Assembly: GCA_025210805.1 (NCBI GenBank)
Contig: JAOAQX010000006.1
Location: 1 to 64,000, forward strand
Source: Flavobacteriales bacterium
GTDB lineage: Bacteria > Bacteroidota > Bacteroidia > Flavobacteriales > CAJXXR01
Length of the DNA: 64,000 nucleotides
Direction: 5' to 3'
The notes under the pieces were generated by a model that was not told the DNA's origin, did no database searches, and saw nothing but the letters and a program-made list of their open reading frames with translations. How positions within the stretch are numbered: the first letter of the stretch is position 1; every line of letters begins with the position of its first letter. This document shows, piece by piece, positions 34,129-42,643 of this stretch. The position numbers and the translations under genes are program-made.

Positions 34129-35313
34129 TTAGATCTTCAGTTTTTTCTTCATTTTTTTATTGATTGCTTCTTTACTAATCAATATATCCATCGTTTTGTA
34201 CTTTACAAATGCCTCTGATGCGTAAAAGTAACCTTTATAAGGATTATTTGTTCCCCATGAGTTTTTTACAATATAATATTTGTTTCCCTTTTGATCTTTA
34301 GCAATACCTGTTATATGCATTCCATGATCATCAGTTGTCTCATAATTATCAAATGCTTTTTGACGCATTTCTTGAGTTATTGTTTTCTCAGGCGAAGGCT
34401 GATCAAAGATGGTTGAAATTTTTGAAGATCCTGCATCTGAGAAATTCTTGTTGTCTTTACCTTTTTTCTTTATTGTAACACCGTCTTCAGGCATTAGTGC
34501 TAAACCGTGTCTATAAGAAAATCCTTTTTCAGAAACATCACTTGCCCATGCTACCGTGTATCCATTCTTTAAAGCCTCATCTAATATTTCCATCATATCC
34601 TCAATAGGGATATTAAGATATAAACCTCCAGACCAGTTATCTGGTACTTCTAGTACAAATGGCTCATAAAAAGGATGGTGAGTATACGAAGTAAGTCCTA
34701 TAAATTGATTCTCTTGAATCCCTAGATACTGTGCATAGCTATGCGGAGTATAAGTTTTTCCATTTACCACAAATTCTTCTGGTCTTGTTCCGAAATAGGC
34801 ATCTAAGATACCGTTTACAGCTACTTTCCAGTTTTGACTAAGCTTTTTAGATTTTATGAGTCCATCTAAAGTAGATTGTAGAATATTACTGAGTTCTGAG
34901 TGATTCCTTTTCCCTCCTTCTCCAATAGGCATATCATGATAAGCTACTTCGGGCACTATTCCATACTTTTCTATAATAGGTGCTACATCATGAAAAGCTC
35001 CTCCTTCTCCAAAATTGCTTTTCCCATGCATTCTCACATACTGAATGGCTTTTTCAAAGTAAGTATGTCGTACAATCCACATTTCTGAAAGCACATGTTG
35101 TCCTTTACCTTTTTTGATAATTTCAGATTCAAAAAAAGATAGTGCTGAAAAACTCCAACAAGTTCCCGTTCTACCTTGATTTTGAACAGGAGTTGCTTCA
35201 TTGTTTACAATCTCTGTAAATTGATATTTAGAATCATCTTTTAATTCTAATTTTTCTTGAGACCATGCCCAGCTCGTAGAAAGCAAAAGAGCAGATAATA
35301 GTATTTTTTTCAT
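34129..35313 (-). CDS. Exported C1-family cysteine aminopeptidase (bleomycin hydrolase-like)
   Basis: 394 residues from ATG 35313, which gives the signal peptide KKILLSALLLSTSWAWSQ (the open frame extends upstream without one). The papain-type catalytic set is complete: Gln in PVQNQGRTGTCWSFS with nucleophile Cys52, His330 in DDHGMHITG and Asn351 in VKNSWG. Length and order fit the PepC/bleomycin hydrolase (C1B) family. Cytosolic members are common; a signal peptide places this one in the periplasm or outside. A TATATTTG box is seen at 35349-35356 on the minus strand, with a CAAA/TTTG element a little too far upstream. Confidence 0.9.
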   Translation of the reverse strand: MKKILLSALLLSTSWAWSQEKLELKDDSKYQFTEIVNNEATPVQNQGRTGTCWSFSALSFFESEIIKKGKGQHVLSEMWIVRHTYFEKAIQYVRMHGKSNFGEGGAFHDVAPIIEKYGIVPEVAYHDMPIGEGGKRNHSELSNILQSTLDGLIKSKKLSQNWKVAVNGILDAYFGTRPEEFVVNGKTYTPHSYAQYLGIQENQFIGLTSYTHHPFYEPFVLEVPDNWSGGLYLNIPIEDMMEILDEALKNGYTVAWASDVSEKGFSYRHGLALMPEDGVTIKKKGKDNKNFSDAGSSKISTIFDQPSPEKTITQEMRQKAFDNYETTDDHGMHITGIAKDQKGNKYYIVKNSWGTNNPYKGYFYASEAFVKYKTMDILISKEAINKKMKKKLKI

Positions 35314-35449
35314 CTTAAGAGAATGATTTTTTTGGTTTCTATTTATTCCAAATATATCATTATCTCTCCTTGATAAATTACAAAATGAGTTAATTATTAT
35401 AAAAAAGTAACATTTCATCGAAAAAAATGTAGCACACTAAACTTTTGAT

Positions 35450-35457
35450 TAAATTTG
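35450..35457 (+). promoter_or_regulatory. Possible -7 box of the HMA lipoprotein gene
   Basis: TAAATTTG fits TAnnTTTG, 41 bases before the ATG. The -33 element is weak. Confidence 0.45.
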
Positions 35458-35498
35458 TAATTACTAAAAAGAAAACATAAAACTAAACTCAAAAAAAG

Positions 35499-36203
35499 AT
35501 GAAAAGATTTTTTACATACGGAATGTTGGCTACCACTTTGGTATTCGCTTCATGTGGATCAGACAACAAAAAGGCTGCCGATACTCAAAAAGAAGAAGTA
35601 GCTCCTGCAATGGCTGATTTAGCTATTGCGATTGATGGAATGACTTGTGCAAAAGGATGTGCACTTCCTATTCAAAAAATGCTTAGTGAAACAGAAGGTG
35701 TTCAATCTGCAGAAGTAGATTTCGACAAAAAAGCAGCATTTATCTCTTATGACAAAAACAAAGTAACTCCAGCTGAAATTACTGCTTTATTTAAAGATTT
35801 TAAAGATGGTGCTTATACTGCTTCTGCTGCTACAACTGATCAAATTGAGCTAAGAGCTAAAACATTAATGGCTGACGCTAAGAAAAAAGCATCAGAAGAA
35901 GCTTCGAAATTAAAGAAGAAAGCGGGTGATACTAAAAAGAGAGTAGGAAAAAAAGTTACTGACAATATTGAACGTATTGAAGGTAAAGGTAAACAAGCTA
36001 TTGAAACGGTAAAAGGAAACGCTAAAGAAGTAAAAGGAAGAGCAACTAAAGCTGCAAGTAACGTTAGCAGAAATGCAAACCAAGCTGCCACTGTAATTAA
36101 AGGTGAAGCTAAAAAAGTAGAGGTAAAAGCTACAGAAATGAAGGTAAATACAGAAAAAGTTATTAAAGACAGTAAGATAAACGATCGTCTTGGAAGAAGA
36201 TAA
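35499..36203 (+). CDS. Lipoprotein with heavy-metal-associated domain and Lys-rich helical tail
   Basis: 234 residues. Signal and lipobox FFTYGMLATTLVFASC give a lipidated Cys near residue 19. Residues about 40-107 form an HMA fold with GMTCAKGCALPIQKML, a C-x3-C metal site instead of the usual CxxC. From about residue 120 to the end is a strongly basic, Ala/Lys/Glu-rich segment with heptad-like spacing (KKKASEEASKLKKKAGDTKK), predicted helical. No transporter or chaperone partner is nearby. The domain pair suggests a surface- or periplasm-anchored metal-binding protein whose tail contacts anionic polymers. The latter is inference. It is a single gene with its own terminator. Confidence 0.8.
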   Translation: MKRFFTYGMLATTLVFASCGSDNKKAADTQKEEVAPAMADLAIAIDGMTCAKGCALPIQKMLSETEGVQSAEVDFDKKAAFISYDKNKVTPAEITALFKDFKDGAYTASAATTDQIELRAKTLMADAKKKASEEASKLKKKAGDTKKRVGKKVTDNIERIEGKGKQAIETVKGNAKEVKGRATKAASNVSRNANQAATVIKGEAKKVEVKATEMKVNTEKVIKDSKINDRLGRR

Positions 36204-36240
36204 TTTTTAAGAAAAACGGAAATTCTTAAATTCCTTGAAA

Positions 36241-36271
36241 CTGTTGAACGTTTGTTCAGCAGTTTTTTTTT
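36241..36271 (+). terminator. Terminator of the HMA lipoprotein gene
   Basis: Stem CTGTTGAAC / GTTCAGCAG with a 4-base loop and a 9-T run, 38 bases after the stop codon. Confidence 0.85.
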
Positions 36272-36336
36272 GAAAAAAAATCTAGTTTCTAATGGTATAT
36301 CAAACACAGGATACCATTTTATGTTGTACATAAAAA

Positions 36337-36369
36337 AAACCATCGAAAAGTGCGAGAATTCGATGGTTT
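36337..36369 (-). terminator. Terminator of the third QVGIGT gene
   Basis: Stem AAACCATCGAA / TTCGATGGTTT (36337-36347, 36359-36369) with an 8-T run on the minus strand, 25 bases after the stop codon. Confidence 0.85.
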
Positions 36370-36393
36370 CGGTTGCAATAAAACTGCGTCGAG

Positions 36394-37629
36394 TTAATTA
36401 CAAGAGTGTATATTAGAGTTAGTTGAGTTGTTAAAGTTATTAATTACATTATAGCCAATAATCCCATTATCTACTGCCGTTTCTAAGGAATTATGAAGAC
36501 CGTTGACTCCTACATTTGTTGAAGGGAAAGTGAAATTTGGCGTTGTACTTGCTGTTGCACCTACTTCTAAAGCATCAGAACATCCATCTCCGTCAGAATC
36601 TAGGTCATACTGATTCTCATGCCCGTCATTATCAATATCTATACAATGTTCCTTTGAAGTAAACTTCCCTATGAAATGTTCTGTACCACTTTCGTTTGTA
36701 CTCACTATTTTTACTTCATTATTCCCTGGATTTAAAGTGATATTACTAAAAGGAATTACACTTCCCATAGTTCCATTTGCTTGATAACCTCTTAGTCTTA
36801 CAGGCTTTAACCCGTTGTTATAAGAAGGATGGCTAGAACTATAATGCGCCGTTCCAAAGGCCGTTACATTTCCAAACTCATTGATTACAAAACGTACTCT
36901 TGGCAGACCGTCAGACCGTGCATCCCAAGGCGAGTAAATTCTATTATCACCGGTACTATATGCTTGATCATTGGGGTTCACAAATTCCATATCTACCTTA
37001 AAGGCTTTTTTCTGTGAATCTTGTCCTTGGATATCCATACTTTTTTGTAAAGCTGTAACTCCGTTTACGGTCACTGTCTGTGCTTGAAAAATGTTTTGGT
37101 TATTGATATAAATTTCCATTGCATTATCTATTAATGCAATATCGATAACTAAATGGGATACGTTATTTATATTGTAGGTAAACACATGATTTGTGATATT
37201 CATCTGCCCGAAAGATTCAACATTAGTACCACATTGTTCATCCACATCTGGAATTCCATCATTATCATCATCAATGTCTTCAGTATTACTAATCCCATCT
37301 CCATCAAAATCATCGCCAGAATCTGGTATAAAAATGGGAATCAAATTCGTTCCACAATTTACAATTAAAGATCTCCAATCTGTTCCATTAAAAATCACCA
37401 AAGATCCTGTATTACAACAATCAGTACAATAAATCATGAGCCCTTTGGCTGCATTATTAATACTTTGAATACTGTTATTGTCCATTCTAGGAGGTAAAAA
37501 ACCCTTAGAAGTTGAGTTCACCTCCAAAATAGCAGATTCATCTGGCGAAGTTGTACCTATTCCCACCTGACCTTGGATTAATTGCGTTCCTAATACTAAG
37601 AATAAAATTGCGAGTTTCGTGCGTAGCAT
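36394..37629 (-). CDS. QVGIGT-type secreted protein with thrombospondin type 3-like repeats
   Basis: 411 residues. Signal peptide (LAILFLVLGTQLIQGQ), then VGIGTTSPDESAILEV, GFLPPRM and GLMIYCTDCC, the same N-terminal module as the genes at 20978 and 25732. It is followed by acidic calcium-binding repeats DFDGDGISNTEDIDDDNDG near residues 110-135, a central beta-rich domain, and a second pair DIDNDGHENQYDLDSDGDG near residues 340-360. The C-terminal domain differs from the LamG-like ones of the other two. Probably secreted and calcium-stabilised; ligand unknown. A TACTTTTG box lies upstream at 37654-37661 (minus). Confidence 0.75.
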   Translation of the reverse strand: MLRTKLAILFLVLGTQLIQGQVGIGTTSPDESAILEVNSTSKGFLPPRMDNNSIQSINNAAKGLMIYCTDCCNTGSLVIFNGTDWRSLIVNCGTNLIPIFIPDSGDDFDGDGISNTEDIDDDNDGIPDVDEQCGTNVESFGQMNITNHVFTYNINNVSHLVIDIALIDNAMEIYINNQNIFQAQTVTVNGVTALQKSMDIQGQDSQKKAFKVDMEFVNPNDQAYSTGDNRIYSPWDARSDGLPRVRFVINEFGNVTAFGTAHYSSSHPSYNNGLKPVRLRGYQANGTMGSVIPFSNITLNPGNNEVKIVSTNESGTEHFIGKFTSKEHCIDIDNDGHENQYDLDSDGDGCSDALEVGATASTTPNFTFPSTNVGVNGLHNSLETAVDNGIIGYNVINNFNNSTNSNIHSCN

Positions 37630-37855
37630 TTATTATTTTTTTCAAAACAATGGCAAAAGTATGCCAAAATATTGTTTTGTCTATGTCACTTTTGCAACAT
37701 AAGAACCTATTAATCACTATTATACAACGTATGATAAAATTAAAATAGATTTAACTACTTAATTAGTAATCTATTAAATCATTTTAATAAATTTTCACAT
37801 TAACACAAAAAAATACAGACGTTAGCTAATCATCACGATTATGATAATCAGTTAA

Positions 37856-38737
37856 CTAATTATTCTTTTCAGAATACTTTAAGCTTATGAGGTTTTTATT
37901 TTGGGAAACTTCGATCACCTTACCAAAACATAAAGAATTCGAATAATTGATATGTCCGACAGGGCAATCTATAAACAATGGTATACTTAATTGCACACAA
38001 AACTTCTGCATTATTTCTACTACAGTCTCTCCAAAAGGAATTTTATGATCATGAATATGAGTAAAACTCCCTAACAAAATAGCTTTTAAACCACCCAAAG
38101 AACCATTTCTATACAAGCCATACATCATTCTATCAATATGATATACATACTCATCTAAATCTTCAAGAAAAAGAATACAATTGTTGGTAGATGGATAACT
38201 CACAGAGCCCATCATGGAATAAAGAACCGATAAATTTCCTCCAATAAGCTTACCTTCGATCGAAATATTTTGTTTTTGTGAAGAGGTCCATTCAAAACTA
38301 ATTGCTTTACCCAAAAAAGCGTTTTCTAACGATATTTTTGCTGTTTCGCTAAGATCTGGTAGCTGAATAGGCATCGGAGCATGGACAGAATAGGCTCCAA
38401 AAGCCAAAATATGGTTCAAAAAAATGGTAAAATCAGAAAAACCTACAAGAATTTTAGGATTTCTTTGAAATAATTGCCAATCAATTAAATCTATCACACG
38501 AACACTACCATAACCTCCACGAACACACCAAAGTATATCTATAGAAGAATCTTCTAGCATGGCATTAAATGCTTTCGCCCTTTCTTGATCATTTTGAGCA
38601 AATTGATGATATGGATGATGAACATTACTTGATACAACCACTTGAAAACCTTTGCTTTCTAACCATTTTTTGGTACTTAAAACCTGGCTATTTTCTAAAA
38701 ATCTAGCGGTAGCTATTAACCCAATTTTCTTTAGCAT
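37856..38737 (-). CDS. LD-carboxypeptidase (S66 family)
   Basis: A 293-residue cytoplasmic serine peptidase of the LdcA/MccF family, which removes the terminal D-Ala from recycled L,D-tetrapeptides (or inactivates microcin C-like compounds). The nucleophile Ser is in VGFSDFT after the VRGGYGSVR motif, the Glu in LFLEDLDEYVYHIDRM, and the His near the end in CPVGHINYS. Length fits the family (about 300). With murQ and glmS elsewhere in the window it points to murein recycling. It is divergent from the cbb3 locus. Confidence 0.9.
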   Translation of the reverse strand: MLKKIGLIATARFLENSQVLSTKKWLESKGFQVVVSSNVHHPYHQFAQNDQERAKAFNAMLEDSSIDILWCVRGGYGSVRVIDLIDWQLFQRNPKILVGFSDFTIFLNHILAFGAYSVHAPMPIQLPDLSETAKISLENAFLGKAISFEWTSSQKQNISIEGKLIGGNLSVLYSMMGSVSYPSTNNCILFLEDLDEYVYHIDRMMYGLYRNGSLGGLKAILLGSFTHIHDHKIPFGETVVEIMQKFCVQLSIPLFIDCPVGHINYSNSLCFGKVIEVSQNKNLISLKYSEKNN

Positions 38738-38809
38738 CTTTCTGTTTTTTATATGGGGAAATTAAATATAAAACACTAATTTGCAATGTGTTTTAATCTG
38801 AATTTCAAA

Positions 38810-38827
38810 ACATGATTTATATCATGT
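38810..38827 (+). promoter_or_regulatory. FNR/CRP-family-type operator upstream of the cbb3 operon
   Basis: ACATGAT-TTAT-ATCATGT is a perfect 7+4+7 inverted repeat, the form bound by FNR/CRP-family regulators (compare TTGATnnnnATCAA). It is centred 65 bases upstream of the start site expected from the promoter at 38849-38877. That is a suitable place for activation of a low-oxygen oxidase. It also lies 73 bases from the divergent LD-carboxypeptidase gene. Confidence 0.55.
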
Positions 38828-38848
38828 GTCATTGTGAGCTAGGTCATT

Positions 38849-38877
38849 TTGTAACTCAAATTAACGAACGACATTTG
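38849..38877 (+). promoter_or_regulatory. Probable promoter of the cco operon
   Basis: TTG (38849-38851), 18 bases, GACATTTG (38870-38877): one mismatch to TAnnTTTG, and 29 bases before the ccoS ATG. A weak box is expected if the FNR-type activator is needed. Confidence 0.45.
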
Positions 38878-38906
38878 TCCTGTAAAATTATTAAAAAGGT
38901 GGTCTT

Positions 38907-39074
38907 ATGGAAATAATTTATTTACTTATAGGTGTTAGCTTTATAGTAGCTGTTTTTTTCCTAGGCGTTTTCCTATGGTCAGTGAAGTCTGGTCAGTTTG
39001 AAGACGACTATACGCCATCTGTGCGTATTTTATTCGACGACAACAAGAAAAAACAAAAAACAATTAATCAATAA
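38907..39074 (+). CDS. ccoS: cbb3-type cytochrome oxidase assembly protein CcoS
   Basis: 55 residues: MEIIYLLIGVSFIVAVFFLG, then VFLWSVKSGQFEDDYTPS. This is the CcoS pattern of one membrane helix followed by the highly conserved W-x3-GQF(E/D)D segment. CcoS is required for haem and copper cofactor insertion into the cbb3 oxidase. It is the first gene of the operon, 5 bases before ccoNO. Confidence 0.93.
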   Translation: MEIIYLLIGVSFIVAVFFLGVFLWSVKSGQFEDDYTPSVRILFDDNKKKQKTINQ

Positions 39075-39079
39075 ACTTT

Positions 39080-41221
39080 ATGGCACTGGAGAAGTTTAGG
39101 TATGACAATACCATCGTCAAGAACTTTATGTTCGCCTCCATTTTTTGGGGAGTTATCGGTATGTTGGTTGGATTAGTGGTAGCTTTCCAATTCTACATTC
39201 CAGAATTAAACTTTGAAACACCCTGGTTGACATTTGGTCGTTTAAGACCAATACACACCAATGCGGTGATTTTTGCATTTGTAGGAAACTCCATTTTTGC
39301 AGGGGTTTATTACTCTATGCAACGACTTCTAAAGACTCCAATCTTTAGTATGGCTTTGGCAAAGATTCATTTTTGGTCTTGGCAAATTATGATTCTTCTT
39401 GCAGCACTTTCGCTGTTCTTAGGAATCACTACAAGTAAAGAATACGCCGAACTAGAATGGCCATTTGATATTGCCATTGCTCTTATTTGGGTGATCTTCG
39501 GTATTAACTTGATTGGATCCATTGTAAAAAGAAGAGAAAGACACCTTTACGTAGCTATTTGGTTCTATATCTCTACTTTTATTACAATTGCCGTATTACA
39601 CATTGTAAATAGTTTTGAGCTTCCGGTAAGCTTTCTAAAATCTTACTCAGCATATTCTGGTGTACAAGATGCATTAGTACAGTGGTGGTATGGACACAAT
39701 GCCGTAGCATTTTTCCTAACAACACCGATACTTGGTTTGATGTACTACTTCCTGCCAAAAGCAGCGAATAGACCTGTATTCTCATATAGACTTTCGATTA
39801 TCCACTTCTGGGCATTGATTTTTATCTATATCTGGGCAGGACCACACCACTTGCTTTATACTGCACTTCCAGATTGGGCACAATCTTTAGGAACCGTATT
39901 TTCTATTATGCTTATTGCTCCATCTTGGGGAGGTATGCTAAATGGTCTTCTAACTCTTCGTGGAGCTTGGGATAGAGTAAGAGAAGACGCTGTACTTAAA
40001 TTTATGGTAGTAGCCGTAACCGCTTATGGTATGTCTACACTAGAAGGACCGCTTCTTTCATTGAAAAACCTTAATGCAATTGCTCACTATACAGACTGGA
40101 TTCCTGCTCACGTACACGTAGGTACTCTTGGATGGAATGGATTTATGGCTTTTGCTGTATTTTATTGGATGACTCCAAGAATCTACAACACTACCATGTG
40201 GTCTAAGAAACTGATGAATGTACACTTCTGGTTAGGAACTCTTGGAATTCTTTTCTGGGTACTTCCAATGTATTTTGCCGGATTTACACAGTCTTTGATG
40301 TGGAAACAGTTTGCCGCAGATGGATCTTTGGTTTACGGTAACTTCCTTGAAACCGTTACGCAAATTATTCCTATGTACATATTGCGTTCAGTAGGAGGTA
40401 CATTATACTTTGCAGGATTGATCGTATTCGTTGTGAATATCATTAAAACAGTAAAACAAGGAACACTCGTACCTTACGAAGAAGCTGAAGCTCCAGCAAT
40501 GGAGAAAAAGTATAAGAAACACAAAGGAGAACACTGGCACAGAGTATTAGAGCGTATGCCAAATACCTTTACCATTCTTGCTACAGTAGCCATCTTAATT
40601 GGAGGTTTAGTAGAAATTGTACCAATGCTTACTGTTGATTCAAATATTCCAAAAATTGAATCAGTGAAACCTTATACTCCACTTGAACTAGAAGGTCGTG
40701 ACTTGTATATCAAAGAAGGATGTAATAACTGTCACTCGCAAATGGTAAGACCTTTCCGTTCTGAAACTGAAAGATATGGAGAATACTCAAAAGCTGGTGA
40801 ATATGTGTATGACCATCCACACCTTTGGGGGTCTAAAAGAACAGGACCAGACTTACACCGTGTGGGTGGAAAATACGGAAACCTATGGCATTATAAGCAC
40901 ATGCTAGAACCAGAGATTATGTCATCAAACTCTATCATGCCTCCATACCCATGGATGTTTGAAAATAATTATGACAAGTCTCAAACTGAAGCCAAAATGA
41001 AAACTTTGGTAAAACTAGGAGTTCCTTATACGGATAAAGAAATAGAAAAAGCATCTGACGTACGTGAAAAACAAGCAATGGCAATTGCCAAAGACTTGAT
41101 GACAAGTGCCGATGTAAAAGAGACTTTTGAATCTGTTGAGGAATTAAAAGATAAACAAATTGTTGCCCTAATCGCTTATTTACAACGTTTAGGAACCGAC
41201 ATCAAAACGGATAAAAAATAA
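39080..41221 (+). CDS. ccoNO: cbb3-type cytochrome c oxidase, fused subunits I and II (CcoN-CcoO)
   Basis: 713 residues. Residues about 1-460 are CcoN: twelve or so membrane helices with the haem/copper histidines (RLRPIHTNAVIF, WWYGHNAVAF, GPHHLLYTALPDW, HVHVGTLGWNG). Residues about 500-713 are CcoO: one helix, then a c-type haem site C548-N-N-C-H552 followed by SQMVRPFRSE and the methionine region SIMPPYPWM. Separate genes in proteobacteria, these are fused in many Bacteroidota. It is the core of a high-affinity, proton-pumping terminal oxidase used at low oxygen. Located between ccoS and ccoQ with 5-9 base gaps. Confidence 0.97.
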   Translation: MALEKFRYDNTIVKNFMFASIFWGVIGMLVGLVVAFQFYIPELNFETPWLTFGRLRPIHTNAVIFAFVGNSIFAGVYYSMQRLLKTPIFSMALAKIHFWSWQIMILLAALSLFLGITTSKEYAELEWPFDIAIALIWVIFGINLIGSIVKRRERHLYVAIWFYISTFITIAVLHIVNSFELPVSFLKSYSAYSGVQDALVQWWYGHNAVAFFLTTPILGLMYYFLPKAANRPVFSYRLSIIHFWALIFIYIWAGPHHLLYTALPDWAQSLGTVFSIMLIAPSWGGMLNGLLTLRGAWDRVREDAVLKFMVVAVTAYGMSTLEGPLLSLKNLNAIAHYTDWIPAHVHVGTLGWNGFMAFAVFYWMTPRIYNTTMWSKKLMNVHFWLGTLGILFWVLPMYFAGFTQSLMWKQFAADGSLVYGNFLETVTQIIPMYILRSVGGTLYFAGLIVFVVNIIKTVKQGTLVPYEEAEAPAMEKKYKKHKGEHWHRVLERMPNTFTILATVAILIGGLVEIVPMLTVDSNIPKIESVKPYTPLELEGRDLYIKEGCNNCHSQMVRPFRSETERYGEYSKAGEYVYDHPHLWGSKRTGPDLHRVGGKYGNLWHYKHMLEPEIMSSNSIMPPYPWMFENNYDKSQTEAKMKTLVKLGVPYTDKEIEKASDVREKQAMAIAKDLMTSADVKETFESVEELKDKQIVALIAYLQRLGTDIKTDKK

Positions 41222-41230
41222 TCATTAGCC

Positions 41231-41395
41231 ATGATGAAATTTATCAAACAACATATGGAGACCATGGATGGGGTAGAAATCTACCCTATCATCTCCATAT
41301 TAATCTTCTTCACCTTCTTCGTAGGCGTTGGGATATATGCAGTACGAGCAAGAAAGAAGCATGTGGATAAAATGAGTAATCTCCCTTTAGAATAA
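41231..41395 (+). CDS. ccoQ: cbb3-type oxidase subunit CcoQ (FixQ)
   Basis: 54 residues with one membrane helix (IYPIISILIFFTFFVGVGIYAV) and a short basic tail RARKKHVDKMSNLPLE, the usual layout of CcoQ/FixQ, which stabilises the oxidase complex. It sits in the canonical place between ccoNO (9 bases upstream) and ccoP (5 bases downstream). Confidence 0.9.
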   Translation: MMKFIKQHMETMDGVEIYPIISILIFFTFFVGVGIYAVRARKKHVDKMSNLPLE

Positions 41396-41400
41396 ACGAC

Positions 41401-42489
41401 ATGAAAACATATACATTAATCTTTAGCCTATTGATGGGAACTACAATAGCCAGCGCAGCAGACTTTAGCTCGGCTTCAAACCCATACTTTATCATCGCCA
41501 TTTTACTATTTGTAATCTTAATAGGACTGGCTATGATACTACCTACGGTAATTAAATCTCTTGCAAGACAGGTAAGAGAAAAAAAGAAAAGTGCTTTGCT
41601 TGCATTAATCACCCTTGGAGCTGGAGCAGAAAGTTTCGCCTCTGGAGAATTAGTAGATTCAAGCCTTATCCAAGATCTTGATGCACCTGCGGTAATGCTT
41701 ATTATTGCAGCAATTGTATTGGCAGCTACTTTTATTACGATGTTTAAAACAATCTTCAAGCTTACCAATTTCCTTAAAACGGATGAGGAATTAGCAAAAG
41801 AAGGTGAGGATTCTGCAATCTCTTCTTTAATGAAAATAGCTACAGACAATGTACCTTTGGATAAAGAAGATGACATTCTGTTGGATCATGAATATGATGG
41901 AATTAAAGAACTGGATAACAATCTACCACCATGGTGGGTTGCCTTCTTCTATATTACTATTGTTTTTGCAGTAGTTTATATCTTCCAGATGCACATTAGT
42001 AATTCTATGCCACACATGGCAGATGAATACAACAATGAAATTGCTGCAGCAGAAGAAGCTTTAAACAAATTCAAAGAGTCTAGCACAAACTTTATTGATG
42101 AGAACAATGTAGTTCTTCTAGATGATGCTGCGAGCAGAGAAATAGGTAAAAAACTTTATCAAGCTTCTTGTGCCGCCTGTCATGGAAACGAAGGACAAGG
42201 TCTTGTAGGTCCAAACTTTACAGATAACTACTGGATTCATGGTGGAAGCGTAAAAGATGTGTTCTCTACTATCAAATACGGTGTACCAGACAAAGGAATG
42301 ATTGCTTGGAAATCACAACTTAAAGGACCTCAAATGCAAAAGATTGCTTCTTATATTCTATTGGATTTGGTAGGTACGACACCTGCAAACCCAAAAGCTG
42401 CTGAAGGAGAACTTTATGTACCTGAAACTGAAGAAGCACCTGCTGCTTCAGAAGAAACTCCTGCAGAGGAAACTCCTGCAGCAGAATAA
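41401..42489 (+). CDS. ccoP: cbb3-type cytochrome c oxidase subunit III (CcoP)
   Basis: 362 residues. Residues 1-20 look like a signal/first helix. Further helices occupy about 23-45 and 95-120, and the conserved CcoP N-terminal motif DHEYDGIKELDNNLPPWWVA is near residue 160. One haem c site, C257-A-A-C-H261, is followed by GLVGPNFTDNYWIHGG and the methionine region KGMIAWK. Proteobacterial CcoP has two haems; only one is seen here, as usual for Bacteroidota. The C-terminus is a Glu/Ala/Pro-rich repeat (ETPAEETPAAE) of unknown role. Confidence 0.95.
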   Translation: MKTYTLIFSLLMGTTIASAADFSSASNPYFIIAILLFVILIGLAMILPTVIKSLARQVREKKKSALLALITLGAGAESFASGELVDSSLIQDLDAPAVMLIIAAIVLAATFITMFKTIFKLTNFLKTDEELAKEGEDSAISSLMKIATDNVPLDKEDDILLDHEYDGIKELDNNLPPWWVAFFYITIVFAVVYIFQMHISNSMPHMADEYNNEIAAAEEALNKFKESSTNFIDENNVVLLDDAASREIGKKLYQASCAACHGNEGQGLVGPNFTDNYWIHGGSVKDVFSTIKYGVPDKGMIAWKSQLKGPQMQKIASYILLDLVGTTPANPKAAEGELYVPETEEAPAASEETPAEETPAAE

Positions 42490-42511
42490 ATTAAATGGAA
42501 ATTTAAACCAC

Positions 42512-42590
42512 AAAAAGTCGGGCTTATCCCATCATAAGACCATACCACCCATAACTTTGTTATTACTTCTTTAGGTAGCCCGACTTTTTT
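42512..42590 (+). terminator. Long-loop hairpin between ccoP and ccoG
   Basis: AAAAAGTCGGGCTTA (42512-42526) pairs with TAGCCCGACTTTTTT (42576-42590) and ends in a T run. The 49-base loop is unusual. It could be a partial terminator that lowers expression of ccoG-ccoH relative to the oxidase subunits. Confidence 0.5.
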
Positions 42591-42643
42591 CCACTGAATA
42601 CCAACCACCGAAGCTCATATTGCTTCAACACACAGAAACAACC

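Noticed and set aside
35840-36343. 167-residue minus-strand hydrophobic open frame
   Set aside because: It is the antisense of the Lys-rich tail of the HMA lipoprotein and crosses that gene's terminator.
41310-41876. 188-residue minus-strand open frame opposite ccoP
   Set aside because: Shadow of the clearly identified ccoQ and ccoP genes.
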